Of a stretch of DNA of 13,693 bases, positions 1-7,604 are shown piece by piece. The notes below the pieces were generated by a model that did not search any database, had not been told where the DNA came from, and saw only the letters and a program-made list of their open reading frames with translations. Made by a program: the position numbers and the translations under genes. Within the stretch, counting starts at the first letter, position 1. Every line of letters begins with the position of its first letter. This stretch comes from Bifidobacteriaceae bacterium (GTDB lineage Bacteria; Actinomycetota; Actinomycetes; Actinomycetales; WQXJ01), in contig JAISTN010000213.1 of assembly GCA_031272565.1 (NCBI GenBank), positions 1 through 13,693 on the forward strand. The letters run 5' to 3'.

Positions 1-684
1 GGCCGAGGCGCCCCGCTCACCCAACAGCGGGTTGTCCACGTCGCAGGCCACCTGGACCGATACTTGAGCCCAGCGCGGGTCCAGGCCCGTGGTGTCGATC
101 CGGTCCAGGCCGGCCAGGGCGGCCCCTCCCGGCCCCAAATCCCAGCCCGATTTGTCCAACAGGCGCACCCCCAGCGCCTGGGCCAACCCGGCTCCACCGT
201 CGTTGGTGGCAGTGCCGCCCAAGCCCAGCACAATCCGCTCCGCCCCGGCCTGCAGCGCCGCCGCCATCAACTCCCCCACCCCAAAGGTGGAGGCCCGTAG
301 CACGTCGCGGGCGGCATCGGGCACCAAGTCCAAGCCGGCGGCGCTGGCAGATTCGATCACCGCCAGCCGGTCCTGTTCCACCCAGCCAAAGCCGGCCGTC
401 ACCGACAGGCCCAAGGGGCCGCGCACCTTGACTTCCCGCCAGACGCCCCCCAGGGCGGCGGCCAAAATCGAGGCCAAGCCCTCACCGCCGTCAGACATGG
501 GCAACGGCACGCACTGCGCTTCTGGCAAGACTTGCCGCACGCCCCGCCCCATGGCGGCGGCCGCCAAGGGAGCCGTCATTGAACCCTTGAAGGAATCCGG
601 CGCCAGCACCACCCGGGGGCCCTTCGGCGCGGGCACGGCCGTCGCTGGCTCCGGCCTTGCACCACGGCGGGATTTGCGGGCCAT
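1..684 (-). CDS. glxK: Glycerate kinase, GlxK/GarK family (partial, C-terminus outside window)
   Basis: ATP-dependent kinase that converts D-glycerate to 2- or 3-phosphoglycerate and so feeds glyoxylate-derived carbon into glycolysis. The 228 visible codons run from ATG at 684 to the left edge with no stop; family members are about 370-400 residues, so roughly 40% is missing. Visible family motifs are APDSFKGS (residues 28-35), SDGGEG (64-69), ESASAAGL (111-118) and GLGGTATNDGGAG (154-166). The N-terminus is about 20 residues longer than usual (basic, then Ala/Pro-rich), so a later start is possible; no strong ribosome site precedes 684. It is separated from the ureide operon by the repeat array, so it probably has its own promoter. 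In E. coli, glxK sits in the allantoin regulon, which fits allB in this window. Whether it is the 2- or 3-kinase type cannot be told. Confidence 0.93.
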   Translation of the reverse strand, partial: MARKSRRGARPEPATAVPAPKGPRVVLAPDSFKGSMTAPLAAAAMGRGVRQVLPEAQCVPLPMSDGGEGLASILAAALGGVWREVKVRGPLGLSVTAGFGWVEQDRLAVIESASAAGLDLVPDAARDVLRASTFGVGELMAAALQAGAERIVLGLGGTATNDGGAGLAQALGVRLLDKSGWDLGPGGAALAGLDRIDTTGLDPRWAQVSVQVACDVDNPLLGERGASA

Positions 685-726
685 CAGGATCAACCTATCG
701 CTCAGGGGGCAAGTAACGCGGCCCAA

Positions 727-750
727 GTGGCCGCCCTGGCCACGATTCTA
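727..750 (-). promoter_or_regulatory. Candidate promoter/operator for glycerate kinase
   Basis: On the minus strand TAGAAT (745-750) matches an actinobacterial -10 box (TANNNT). Just downstream, about where transcription would begin, lies a perfect inverted repeat, GTGGCC-gccct-GGCCAC (727-743), which could bind a regulator. No good -35 box is seen at 16-18 bp spacing. This palindrome differs from the GTATAC operators elsewhere, so glycerate kinase may be controlled separately. Confidence 0.25.
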
Positions 751-860
751 GGGGACGCCAGCCAGTGCCCCACCAGCCTGGCGATCACTCGCGGGCGTCC
801 GGTGCGCCCAGGTCAAGCCGGGTCACCGACACCGCCCCCACCAGCCCCACAGCCACAGTC

Positions 861-1134
861 GCCATCGGGCAGCCCGGAGAGACTTCCCGCAGTCCGGAAG
901 CCGCCGTGGACACAAGCGGAGAGACTTCCGGTAGTCCAGCGAGCGCCATCGGGCATTCCGGAGAGACTTCCGGCAGTTCTGGACCCCTCCAGAACGGTGC
1001 GGAGAGACTTCCGGTAGTTTTTCCGGTTCAGAAGTGCAGCAACTCTCTCCGCAATGGCCGATGGCGGCGTGTCGACTACCACAAGTCTCTCCGCATGGGT
1101 TGAGTGTCGCTCCTGGACCACCATAAGTCTCTCC
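861..1134. repeat. Convergent array of seven 18-bp repeats on a 42-bp period
   Basis: The unit is GGAGAGACTTCCGGTAGT. Plus-strand copies are at 876-893, 918-935, 960-977 and 1001-1018; minus-strand copies at 1033-1050, 1075-1092 and 1117-1134. Starts (or ends, on the minus side) step by 42, 42, 41 and 42, 42 bp. The two blocks mirror each other about position 1026, so the region can form a long imperfect hairpin or cruciform. Alternate units are preceded by a shared spacer element, GCCATCGGGCA on the plus side (861-871, 945-955) and its counterpart ATGGCCGATGGCGG on the minus side (after units 5 and 7), giving an 84-bp higher-order repeat. A CRISPR is excluded because the spacers are related and the orientation flips. 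Function unknown; 42 bp is close to four DNA turns. Confidence 0.85.
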
Positions 1135-1191
1135 GCAATGGCCGATGGCGGCGGTAGACCAACCACCTTGCCCTGCCCACGGACAGACTCG

Positions 1192-2094
1192 TCACCCGGG
1201 CCCCGTCCCCGCACCACCCGCCGTCAGGTGGTGGGCGGCGATCTCACCGGCGGTAGCCAGCCAGACGCGGTCCCTCAGGCCCGCCAGACGCTCGAACACC
1301 GCTTCCAGGGCCCGCAACCGGAACGGCGCCCCGGAAATGAAGGTGTGCAGCACCAGGTTCATCACCAGCGGCCCTTCCACTTGGGCGGCGGCCAGCAGTT
1401 CATCCAATTCGTCCAGCACCATGCGGGCAAAGGCGTGGGCCTCCACGCGCCGGCCAATCATGGTGGTTGAATCGTTCAACTCGACCCCGTATGGCAACGC
1501 CAGCAGCCCGCCCGCCAACTCGACCGGGCGGTCATCGGCCCTCAGCCCCAGCAGGTAACGGAAGCCGGCCGCCGCCAGCAACTCAAGGCTCCACGGGTTC
1601 AGCTCCAGCCAGGGGCTGGACCAACCCAGCGCCGGCGCCCCTTCCTCCTGGAGCATCCGGTCCGCCACTGCCTGGATGTACAAGGCTTCCTCAGCCCGGC
1701 TGAGGCCATAGACCGAATCGGAGTTCGACACACCATGCGCCACCAGTTCAGCACCGGCTGCCCGGGCCGCCGCCACCAGCCCCGAGGCGGTGTCATACGC
1801 CATTGTGTTCAGCAGCACGGTGGGCGGCAGCCCGTACCGCCGCAGCCGCTCCAACAACCGGAAACCGCCCACCCGGTTGCCATAGTCACGCCACGAGGCG
1901 TTGACGTAGGCCGCGCCGGGGCCGCCCTCTAGCACGTCCTCGACCCGGCCCTCGCCAAAGCGGTAGTCCTCTACTCCCACACAGACATACAGCGCCAGCT
2001 TGGCGCCGTTGGGCCAGGCGGCGTAACCCGGCCCGGCCGGCCGGCCATCGGCTTTCCCCGCAGGCTCACCCCACGGCAATCCCGTCACAGTCAC
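1192..2094 (-). CDS. PuuE-like allantoinase / polysaccharide-deacetylase (NodB-fold) family hydrolase
   Basis: Predicted cytoplasmic hydrolase of the NodB fold, in the branch that includes PuuE allantoinase. Colinear PuuE landmarks (numbered from a GTG at 2106): WPNGAKLALYVCVGVED (31-47), the DYGNRVGGFRLLERL block (74-88) matching YGSRxGxWR, LVAHGVSNS (121-129) matching IAsHGwrW, LPYGVELND (204-212) matching iPYtLDxND, and LVLHTFISGAP (near 250-260) matching the GLHxRxxGRP block. About 300 residues is normal for the family. Start: the GTG at 2106 lies upstream of a strong GGGAGG, so the real start is more likely GTG 2094 (4-base spacer) or GTG 2088 (10-base spacer). It begins just after the amidohydrolase stop and is the last gene of the operon. 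It probably opens a ureide or amide bond. True allantoinase activity is uncertain, because several PuuE residues differ and AllB is also present. Confidence 0.8.
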   Translation of the reverse strand: MTVTGLPWGEPAGKADGRPAGPGYAAWPNGAKLALYVCVGVEDYRFGEGRVEDVLEGGPGAAYVNASWRDYGNRVGGFRLLERLRRYGLPPTVLLNTMAYDTASGLVAAARAAGAELVAHGVSNSDSVYGLSRAEEALYIQAVADRMLQEEGAPALGWSSPWLELNPWSLELLAAAGFRYLLGLRADDRPVELAGGLLALPYGVELNDSTTMIGRRVEAHAFARMVLDELDELLAAAQVEGPLVMNLVLHTFISGAPFRLRALEAVFERLAGLRDRVWLATAGEIAAHHLTAGGAGTGPG

Positions 2095-2109
2095 AGTTCC
2101 TCCCACTTG

Positions 2110-3657
2110 TCAGTTCCCTACCCACCGGCTGAAGCCCACGTCGTAGGCGGCGGCCCGCCGCACCATCTCCAGGTAGTACGGGTAAACCCGCTGCGCCGCC
2201 TGCCCCGCCGCTTGCAGCGCGGCCGCCCGCCCGGCAAACAACTCCCTGGCCTCCGCCAACAAGGCGGCCTCATCCACCAGCGTCAACCGGCCTTCGCGGG
2301 CCACCACGTCACCCGCCACCATGGTCAGCCGCACCGACGAGCCGTCCTCGCAATAGACCAGTTGACCAGGCAGATCGTTCAACGGGGTGAACGGCAAGGT
2401 GTTCAAGTCAAGCAGCACCAGGTCCGCCCACGCACCAACCCGCACCACACCCAACTCGCCTGCCTGCAGCGAAGCCCGGGCCCCGCCCTCGAACAGGCAG
2501 CGCAGCACCTCGCGCGCACCGGGCCACTGGTCTGGGTCCAGTCCGCCGATGTTGTGGATCAGCCCAGCCAGCTTAGCCACCGTCCACAAGTTGACCGCGT
2601 CATCGGTGATGGCCTCGTCGCTGCCCAACGCCACTGGCACACCGGCCCGCCGCAGCCGCCTAAACGGCATCACGCCGCTGCCCAGCCGCAGGTTGGACAC
2701 AGGATTGTGTACCACGCAGGCCCCGGCCGCCGCGATCAGTTCAATGTCCGCATCGTCCACCCAGACGGCGTGGATCACATTGGTATGCCGGTCTAGGAAG
2801 CCCAGGTCGTGGGTGTAGCGGACCAGCGACCGCCCGGCAAACCGCGGCTGGGCATCCGCCAGTACCCGCTGGGTCTTGGTTTCCAGCATGTGGGCAAACA
2901 GCGGCAGGTCATGGGCCTGGCTGAGCGCGAACAGGTCGCCAAAGTACTCCGGGCTGACCCGCTGCGGGGCGGACACGGACACCGCCGCGGTCAGCCGGCC
3001 GCCTGCCGCCCCGTGCCAAGTCTCAATCAGATGGCGGTTCAGGTCCGCCATCGCGGCCCGCCCCGCCGCCGGCGGCCGGGACAAGCGTTCCCGCAGCCAA
3101 GCGGGCGCCAGGTCCTCCAGGAACGGCAACTTCTGGCCCTCCGGCAACTCCGGTTGGTCGATGGCGACCCGGGCCCGCAACCCGGCGTCGCGGTAGGCGG
3201 ACATGACGGCGTCGACGATTTCGCTGGTGGGCGCCGGTACAAAGAAGGCATCATCCTGCACCGCGGTGACGCCCCGGCGCAGCATCTCGATGGCGCCCAA
3301 CATGGTGCGCAGATAGGCCTCGCGGGGGCTGGGAGCCAGCTCGGGCAGCTCGGGTGATTCGTACAGCATGAATAGTTCAAGCGGCAGCGACGGCAGCAGG
3401 CCTTTCATGTGGTTGGCGGAGGAATGGAAGTGGGCGTTGATCAGGCCGGGGGCCAGCAGGTGGTGCCCAGCGCCTTCGATCACCTGAGCTCCAGCCGGTG
3501 CCTTGACCGGCCGGCCGGGCTCTCCAACCTGGGCGATCCGCCCGTCCGCCACCAACACGTCGGTGGGCTGGCTGGCCCCGGCAGCCAGGGCCAGATCGAA
3601 CACCCGGACCTGCCGGAACAAGGTGGGCCGGCCGGGTTGCGCCGCCACGTCAACCAT
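2110..3657 (-). CDS. Metal-dependent amidohydrolase, TrzA/MtaD/SsnA-like (deaminase or ureide hydrolase)
   Basis: Amidohydrolase-superfamily protein of about 515 residues with the layout of chlorohydrolase/MTA-SAH deaminase-type enzymes. Counted from the ATG at 3657: a small N-terminal beta domain (VRVFD, VLVADGRI), metal ligands in NAHFHS (H76, H78), H256 followed by catalytic E259 in AHMLET, H296 in IHAVW, the HNPVSNLRLGSG block (about 317-328), and metal-binding D347 in LGSDEAITDDA. The C-terminus returns to the beta domain (GAWADLVLLDL). Such enzymes deaminate ring amidines or release amide-linked groups; the substrate cannot be read here. Start choice: TTG 3690 and ATG 3684 are possible, but ATG 3657 follows a purine-rich GGGGGCGGA and gives a family-like N-terminus; it overlaps the kinase stop by 8 bases, implying translational coupling. 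It is cotranscribed with transporter, kinase and hydrolase genes, so its product is likely intracellular and catabolic. Confidence 0.85.
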   Translation of the reverse strand: MVDVAAQPGRPTLFRQVRVFDLALAAGASQPTDVLVADGRIAQVGEPGRPVKAPAGAQVIEGAGHHLLAPGLINAHFHSSANHMKGLLPSLPLELFMLYESPELPELAPSPREAYLRTMLGAIEMLRRGVTAVQDDAFFVPAPTSEIVDAVMSAYRDAGLRARVAIDQPELPEGQKLPFLEDLAPAWLRERLSRPPAAGRAAMADLNRHLIETWHGAAGGRLTAAVSVSAPQRVSPEYFGDLFALSQAHDLPLFAHMLETKTQRVLADAQPRFAGRSLVRYTHDLGFLDRHTNVIHAVWVDDADIELIAAAGACVVHNPVSNLRLGSGVMPFRRLRRAGVPVALGSDEAITDDAVNLWTVAKLAGLIHNIGGLDPDQWPGAREVLRCLFEGGARASLQAGELGVVRVGAWADLVLLDLNTLPFTPLNDLPGQLVYCEDGSSVRLTMVAGDVVAREGRLTLVDEAALLAEARELFAGRAAALQAAGQAAQRVYPYYLEMVRRAAAYDVGFSRWVGN

Positions 3658-4564
3658 CCGTCCGCCCCCATTCGGCCAAGTCATCTTCAACTTGCTGCCG
3701 GGTCAGGCCGGTCATCGCTTCGACCCCGAAACCGCCGATGGCGCACGATGCCGCCACCGCGCCCGCCCTTGCCGCCTGCACCGCGTCGCCGGTCCGGTGG
3801 TGCACCGCCGCGAAGGCGCCGCAGAAGGCATCCCCGGCACCGGTCGAATCGACCACCACCGCCGGCCGGGCCGGCACCTGGGTCAGGCTGTCATCCGCCC
3901 GCTGGTAGACCAGGCAGCCGGCGCCGGCTCGTTTGATGACCACCACGGAGGGTCCCCAGTGGGCGAACTCGCGCGCCGCGGCGGCCAGGTCCCGGTGGCC
4001 CAACAGCCGCCAGACCTCTTCTTCGCTGGGCAGGAAGACATCGCTCAGGCGGACCATCTCCGCCACCTCGGCATGGTGACCATAAATATAGTCTTCCTGC
4101 AAGTCCAGGTAGACCGTCCGCCCACCACCGCCCGGCAGGGCCTGCGCGCAGGCCAACTGCGGCGCCAGTGCCATGGCCAGGAACAACACCGCGGGCGCCG
4201 CCACGGCGTCCGCGTCCAGGTCCGCCGGCCACACCGACATGGCCTCGAAATGCGCCTCACCGTGCCACAGGTCCCACACCCTTGAGCCGTCCGCCAGGTA
4301 GGTGACGGTGTTACGGATGTTGGGTCGGTCGCGCCGCAGGAAGCCAGCCAGAGCCAGCCCCGCCCGCTCCAGCGCCGCCGCCGCCGGCGGCGGCAAGTCA
4401 GACCCCAGGGGCGCCAACAGCCGCACCTGCGGCTCGAACAACCGGGCCGCCAGGCCGGCGTAGATGACATCCCCACCCAGGCAGGCGTTGCGCCGCGTGC
4501 CGTCTGGCAACACGGCATCGTCCACCGTGATGTTGCCAATGCACAGCAAAGCGGTATGGGTCAT
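3650..4564 (-). CDS. PfkB-family carbohydrate kinase (FrlD-like position)
   Basis: Ribokinase/PfkB-fold kinase of 304 residues that would phosphorylate a sugar, sugar-amine or nucleoside-like substrate with ATP. Visible signatures: an N-terminal GNITVDD strand, GGDVIYAGLAARL (30-42) as the substrate-binding first PfkB motif, LPSEEE (179-184) replacing the usual NxxE metal-site region, and DSTGAGDAF (239-247) with the catalytic base Asp245 and anion hole. ATG 4564 is chosen over 4585 because it places the family core close to the N-terminus and starts 3 bases after the upstream stop. The gene overlaps the next one (amidohydrolase) by 8 bases. Beside a SIS-domain gene and an ABC importer the arrangement recalls frl and fra operons, where FrlD/FraD phosphorylates Amadori compounds before deglycation. 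That role here is inferred from neighbours; a nucleoside kinase is the main alternative. Confidence 0.88.
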   Translation of the reverse strand: MTHTALLCIGNITVDDAVLPDGTRRNACLGGDVIYAGLAARLFEPQVRLLAPLGSDLPPPAAAALERAGLALAGFLRRDRPNIRNTVTYLADGSRVWDLWHGEAHFEAMSVWPADLDADAVAAPAVLFLAMALAPQLACAQALPGGGGRTVYLDLQEDYIYGHHAEVAEMVRLSDVFLPSEEEVWRLLGHRDLAAAAREFAHWGPSVVVIKRAGAGCLVYQRADDSLTQVPARPAVVVDSTGAGDAFCGAFAAVHHRTGDAVQAARAGAVAASCAIGGFGVEAMTGLTRQQVEDDLAEWGRTDG

Positions 4565-4566
4565 GG

Positions 4567-5793
4567 CTACCGGCCCGCCTCCCATTCGGCCGCCGCTCGC
4601 CCGGCCACCGCCCGTTCCGCGGCCTCGCGCTCCGCGGCCCGGAACTTGGCCATCGCCACGTGGTAGCCAAACAGTTGGACCGGCACCACATAAGCCAGTG
4701 GGCTCAGCACCTCCGGCACGGCCGGCAGTTGCAACACGGCATCGGCCACGCCGTCAAAGCAACCCACGCCCTGGCTGGTCACCACGTAGGCCCGCCCGCC
4801 GTAACGTTGGGCCTCCCGGACCGTGTCCAGGGCGCGCGGCACGGTTCGCCCTGCCGGGGCGATTACCCAGAGTGGTTCGCCGGCCTTCAGGGAGTTGTAG
4901 TGGTGGAACTCTTCGATCTGCAGCGCCTGGGCGTGGCTGGGTGAACACTCCCTGATCTTGGCCGCTCCAATCACGGCGCACGGCCAGTTGGGCCCACCGC
5001 CGGCGAAGACAAACTCGTCCCCCGGGGCCTCGCGTTCGGCGATCTGGGCCACCACCGGTTCCACCTGGGCAATCACGTCACCCATCACGCCCGGCAGGCT
5101 GTCCAGCACACCGTCTAAGCCGGCCAGCGCCTCCACCCCACGCGCCTGCCCCACCGCCAGCGCCAACCGCTGCAGCAGCGCCAAAGCCGCGGTCGAGGCC
5201 TGCGTGGGCCAACCCACCCGCGTCGCCTCGATCAGCAAGGTGTCTTCACATTCGGTGTCCAGCGGCGAACCGGGCGAGTTGGTCAGGGCCAGCGTGACGG
5301 CCCCCCGGCGCTGCGCCACCAGGGCTGCCTCCACCGTCCGGGTAGTGCGGCCGGAACTGGACAAGGCCATCACCAGGGTCTGGGAGTCGATCAGGTGGTC
5401 CAGGTAGTAGGCCAGGTCCAGGCTCTGGACCGGTTCGCAGGGCACCCCCAGGGCCAGTTCCAACAGTTGCCGGGCCGCCTGCATCACGGCCAGCGAATCC
5501 CCCGCCCCGGCCAAGAAAGCCTTGGTCACACCGGCCGCCGCCAACCGCTTGGCCACACCCGGCAACGAAGCCTCATTCCGGGCCCAGGTCGCCTGGATGG
5601 CGGCCGGCTGGGCCACCAGCTCGTCCCGGGTCACCTCGGTCCGGTAGCGGCGCTTGGGATCCAGCGGGTCATCCGTGGGCAGTTCCAGGATCTTGGCGTA
5701 TTCCTCCTGGGCCACCTGCGCTATCACCTGGCGCTGGCGTGGGTCCAGGGCGCTGCCCGGCGCCAGCAGCGGCGTCAGCGGGTAGTCGGTCAT
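4567..5793 (-). CDS. Two-SIS-domain sugar-phosphate isomerase/deglycase-like protein (GlmS/FrlB/AgaS type)
   Basis: Cytoplasmic protein of 408 residues with two SIS domains. Domain 1 (about 60-215) shows TRDELVAQP (55-63), like the T-x-EI-x-QP entry of GlmS/AgaS, then LAGAGDS (94-100), the phosphate-binding SSSGRTTRTVEAAL (145-158) and ASTAALALLQ (199-208). Domain 2 (about 255-385) shows GAAKIRECSPSHAQA (276-290) and EEFHHYNSL (294-302), the counterpart of the GlmS ELKHGP active site with its His kept. There is no glutaminase domain, so it is not GlmS itself. FrlB-like deglycases cleave 6-phosphorylated fructosamines to glucose 6-phosphate and an amine, AgaS-like enzymes deaminate/isomerise galactosamine 6-phosphate; either would work with the adjacent PfkB kinase. 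The tail (384-408) is Ala/Glu/Arg-rich. AGGAG lies 9 bases before the ATG. The extra N-terminal 50 residues lengthen it compared with FrlB. Confidence 0.85.
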   Translation of the reverse strand: MTDYPLTPLLAPGSALDPRQRQVIAQVAQEEYAKILELPTDDPLDPKRRYRTEVTRDELVAQPAAIQATWARNEASLPGVAKRLAAAGVTKAFLAGAGDSLAVMQAARQLLELALGVPCEPVQSLDLAYYLDHLIDSQTLVMALSSSGRTTRTVEAALVAQRRGAVTLALTNSPGSPLDTECEDTLLIEATRVGWPTQASTAALALLQRLALAVGQARGVEALAGLDGVLDSLPGVMGDVIAQVEPVVAQIAEREAPGDEFVFAGGGPNWPCAVIGAAKIRECSPSHAQALQIEEFHHYNSLKAGEPLWVIAPAGRTVPRALDTVREAQRYGGRAYVVTSQGVGCFDGVADAVLQLPAVPEVLSPLAYVVPVQLFGYHVAMAKFRAAEREAAERAVAGRAAAEWEAGR

Positions 5794-5847
5794 GGTAGGG
5801 CACTCCTGTCGGTTGGGTCTGGCGTCATCTCACAGGCAGGGCCAGGT

Positions 5848-6720
5848 TCAGGTGCTCACGATGGCGTCCTCACCGGCCACCCGCAGGCCCACCACAATGA
5901 TGGTTAGGGTAGCCAAGACCTGCACCGTGGCGACGGCCGCCACCACGGGGTCAAGGTCGTAGCGCATCAGGAAGAACAGGTGCACCGGCAGTGTCATGTC
6001 CCCCACCGGAGTCAGGAACAGCGACACGGTCAGGTTGTCAAAGCTGGACAGGAAGGCGAAGGCCGCCCCGGCCACGATGCCGGGCGCCAGATAGGGCAGT
6101 TGGATGCGGCCAAACACCACCAGGCGGGAGGCCCCCAAGTTGCGGGCGGCTTCTTCCAGGGCGATGTCCGCCCGTTCCATTCTGGACATGGTGATGCGCA
6201 GCACAAAGGGGAAGGTCAGCACCACGTGGCCCAACACCAGCATGCCCAGCGACAGGTCGATCCCGATGGTTGAGATGAAGATCAGCAGGGCAATCCCGAT
6301 CACAATGCCGGGCAGCATCAGGGGGATCTGCAAGAAGGCCAACAGGAAGGACTTGCCGGCAAACTCGCGCCGCACAAAGGCGATGGCGGCCGGCACCGCC
6401 AGCACCACATCCAGCAGTACGGCGGCCACCGCCACCGACAGGCTGGTGACGGCGGCGTCGATGATCGCCTGGTCGTGCACCAGCCGGTCAAACCGCTCCA
6501 GCGCGAAGCCGGCCGGCGGGAAGCCGATGAAGTTCCTGGTGTCAAACGACGTGATGATGATGATCAGGGTGGGGACCACCAACATGATCAGGCCAATCGC
6601 GGCCACCCCGTGCAAAATGATGCGCCAGCCCGCATCGGCCGCCCGGGTGCGGGGCGCCGGCGGCACTCCGCCCGGCGCGCCGCCCACGGCGCCCCGTTCT
6701 AGTTGATCTGCCTGGACCAT
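5848..6720 (-). CDS. ABC transporter permease, PotC-like
   Basis: Inner-membrane permease of 290 residues in the spermidine/putrescine (PotC) branch of ABC importers. Hydrophobic segments are visible near residues 33-57, 90-115, 126-150, 158-176, 210-228 and 260-279. The cytoplasmic EAA loop that contacts the ATPase reads EEAARNLGAS...LPYLAPGI (189-215). The first 30 residues are a soluble Ala/Pro/Gly-rich extension. The ATG at 6720 has AGGAGG 8 bases upstream and overlaps the end of the other permease gene by 22 bases. Downstream, 54 bases separate it from the SIS gene, with no terminator seen. PotC-type importers also carry opines and other amino-compounds, so polyamines need not be the substrate. 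Confidence 0.92.
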   Translation of the reverse strand: MVQADQLERGAVGGAPGGVPPAPRTRAADAGWRIILHGVAAIGLIMLVVPTLIIIITSFDTRNFIGFPPAGFALERFDRLVHDQAIIDAAVTSLSVAVAAVLLDVVLAVPAAIAFVRREFAGKSFLLAFLQIPLMLPGIVIGIALLIFISTIGIDLSLGMLVLGHVVLTFPFVLRITMSRMERADIALEEAARNLGASRLVVFGRIQLPYLAPGIVAGAAFAFLSSFDNLTVSLFLTPVGDMTLPVHLFFLMRYDLDPVVAAVATVQVLATLTIIVVGLRVAGEDAIVST

Positions 6721-7604
6721 CGGGTCAACCTCCTCACCACCAGGTTGAGGATCACCACGGTCAACAGGGAACTGGCCAGCAGCAAGGCGGCCGCCGCCGC
6801 GCCCCGGCCCCAGTCCAGCAGCGAGGTCATCGAATCGTAAATGTAGATCGACAGGTAGTTGAAGGAGCCGCCGCCCAGCAGCATGGCCAACGTGAACTCG
6901 CTGTAGCCCAGCGCGAACACCAGGGTGATGCCGGCGGCGGCCCCGGGCACGGTTTGGGGGATCAGCACCCGCCAGAAGATCCGGAACTCGCTGGCACCCA
7001 GGTTGCGGGCGGCGTGGGTAGTTTCGGCTGGCACGTCCTGGATGGCGCTGATCAGCGGTATGACCATGAACGGCAGCAGCAACTGGGTCATGCCGATCAC
7101 CACGGACCGGACCTGGAACAACAGGCTGACCGGCTCGTCGACCAGCCCGGTGGAGGTCAGCGCGAAGTTGACCAGGCCCTGTTTGCCCAGAATCACAATC
7201 CAGGCGAAGGCCCGGATGATCCCGCTGGTCAGCAGCGGCGCCGCCACCGCCACCAGGATGACGGCCCGCAGCCAGCCGTGCACCCGGGTGATTAGGAAGG
7301 CGATGGGATAGCCGATCACCAGGCAGAGCAGCGTCACGCCCAGGGCGATGGCGAAGGTCCGGCCAAACAGGAACCAGAAGTAGCGGCTGGACAGCAGGCG
7401 GCCAAAGGTGGCGAACGAGATGCCGCCTTCCACCGCGGCGCCGTTCACCTCCAGGACGGAATATGACAGCAGCACGGCCAGGGGCGCCACCAGCAGGATG
7501 ATCATCATGATGGTGGCCGGCAGCAGTGGCGCCGGGATGGCCCGGAAGCGGCGCCGTTCCGGTTCGATCAGGCTGGCGTCTAGGGCACCGCCGGCGGCCG
7601 TCAT
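6699..7604 (-). CDS. ABC transporter permease, PotB-like
   Basis: Inner-membrane permease of 301 residues, partner of the PotC-like protein. Membrane segments are visible near 27-50, 81-105, 113-140, 164-188, 222-245 and 268-290. The EAA loop is HAARNLGASEFRIFWRVLIP (197-216), with the conserved Gly at the usual place. The gene begins with ATG overlapping the TGA of the ATPase gene by 3 bases, and ends inside the next permease gene, so the three are translationally coupled. It forms the heterodimeric channel through which the substrate delivered by the lipoprotein enters the cell. Confidence 0.92.
   Translation of the reverse strand: MTAAGGALDASLIEPERRRFRAIPAPLLPATIMMIILLVAPLAVLLSYSVLEVNGAAVEGGISFATFGRLLSSRYFWFLFGRTFAIALGVTLLCLVIGYPIAFLITRVHGWLRAVILVAVAAPLLTSGIIRAFAWIVILGKQGLVNFALTSTGLVDEPVSLLFQVRSVVIGMTQLLLPFMVIPLISAIQDVPAETTHAARNLGASEFRIFWRVLIPQTVPGAAAGITLVFALGYSEFTLAMLLGGGSFNYLSIYIYDSMTSLLDWGRGAAAAALLLASSLLTVVILNLVVRRLTRWSRQIN

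Larger units (their letters stand above)
685..1191. other. 507-bp gap between PuuE-like gene and glycerate kinase
   Basis: No convincing gene is seen. Open frames exist on both strands across the repeats, but their 14-residue periodicity is a by-product of the 42-bp repeat, they run in both directions, and none has a good ribosome site. The gap holds a weak promoter candidate for glycerate kinase (727-750) and the convergent repeat array (861-1134). Positions 1135-1191 may hold a decayed eighth repeat unit. There is no clear T-rich terminator for the long minus-strand operon that ends at 1192; the array may end or stabilise that transcript (inference). Confidence 0.6.

Noticed and set aside
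89..751. Plus-strand open frame opposite glycerate kinase
   Set aside because: It is the antisense shadow of clear glycerate kinase motifs on the minus strand; high GC produces long opposite frames throughout the window.
861..1134. CRISPR array
   Set aside because: Spacers are related to each other, units flip orientation at 1026, the unit is only 18 bp, and no cas genes are nearby.
727..1217. Small repeat proteins (14-residue ERLPVV-like repeats) on both strands
   Set aside because: The 42-bp DNA period is divisible by three, so every frame shows 14-residue repeats. Both strands give similar peptides because the array is inverted, and no ribosome sites support translation.
4567..5793. GlmS (glucosamine-6-phosphate synthase)
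   Set aside because: No N-terminal glutaminase domain and only 408 residues; only the two SIS domains are present.
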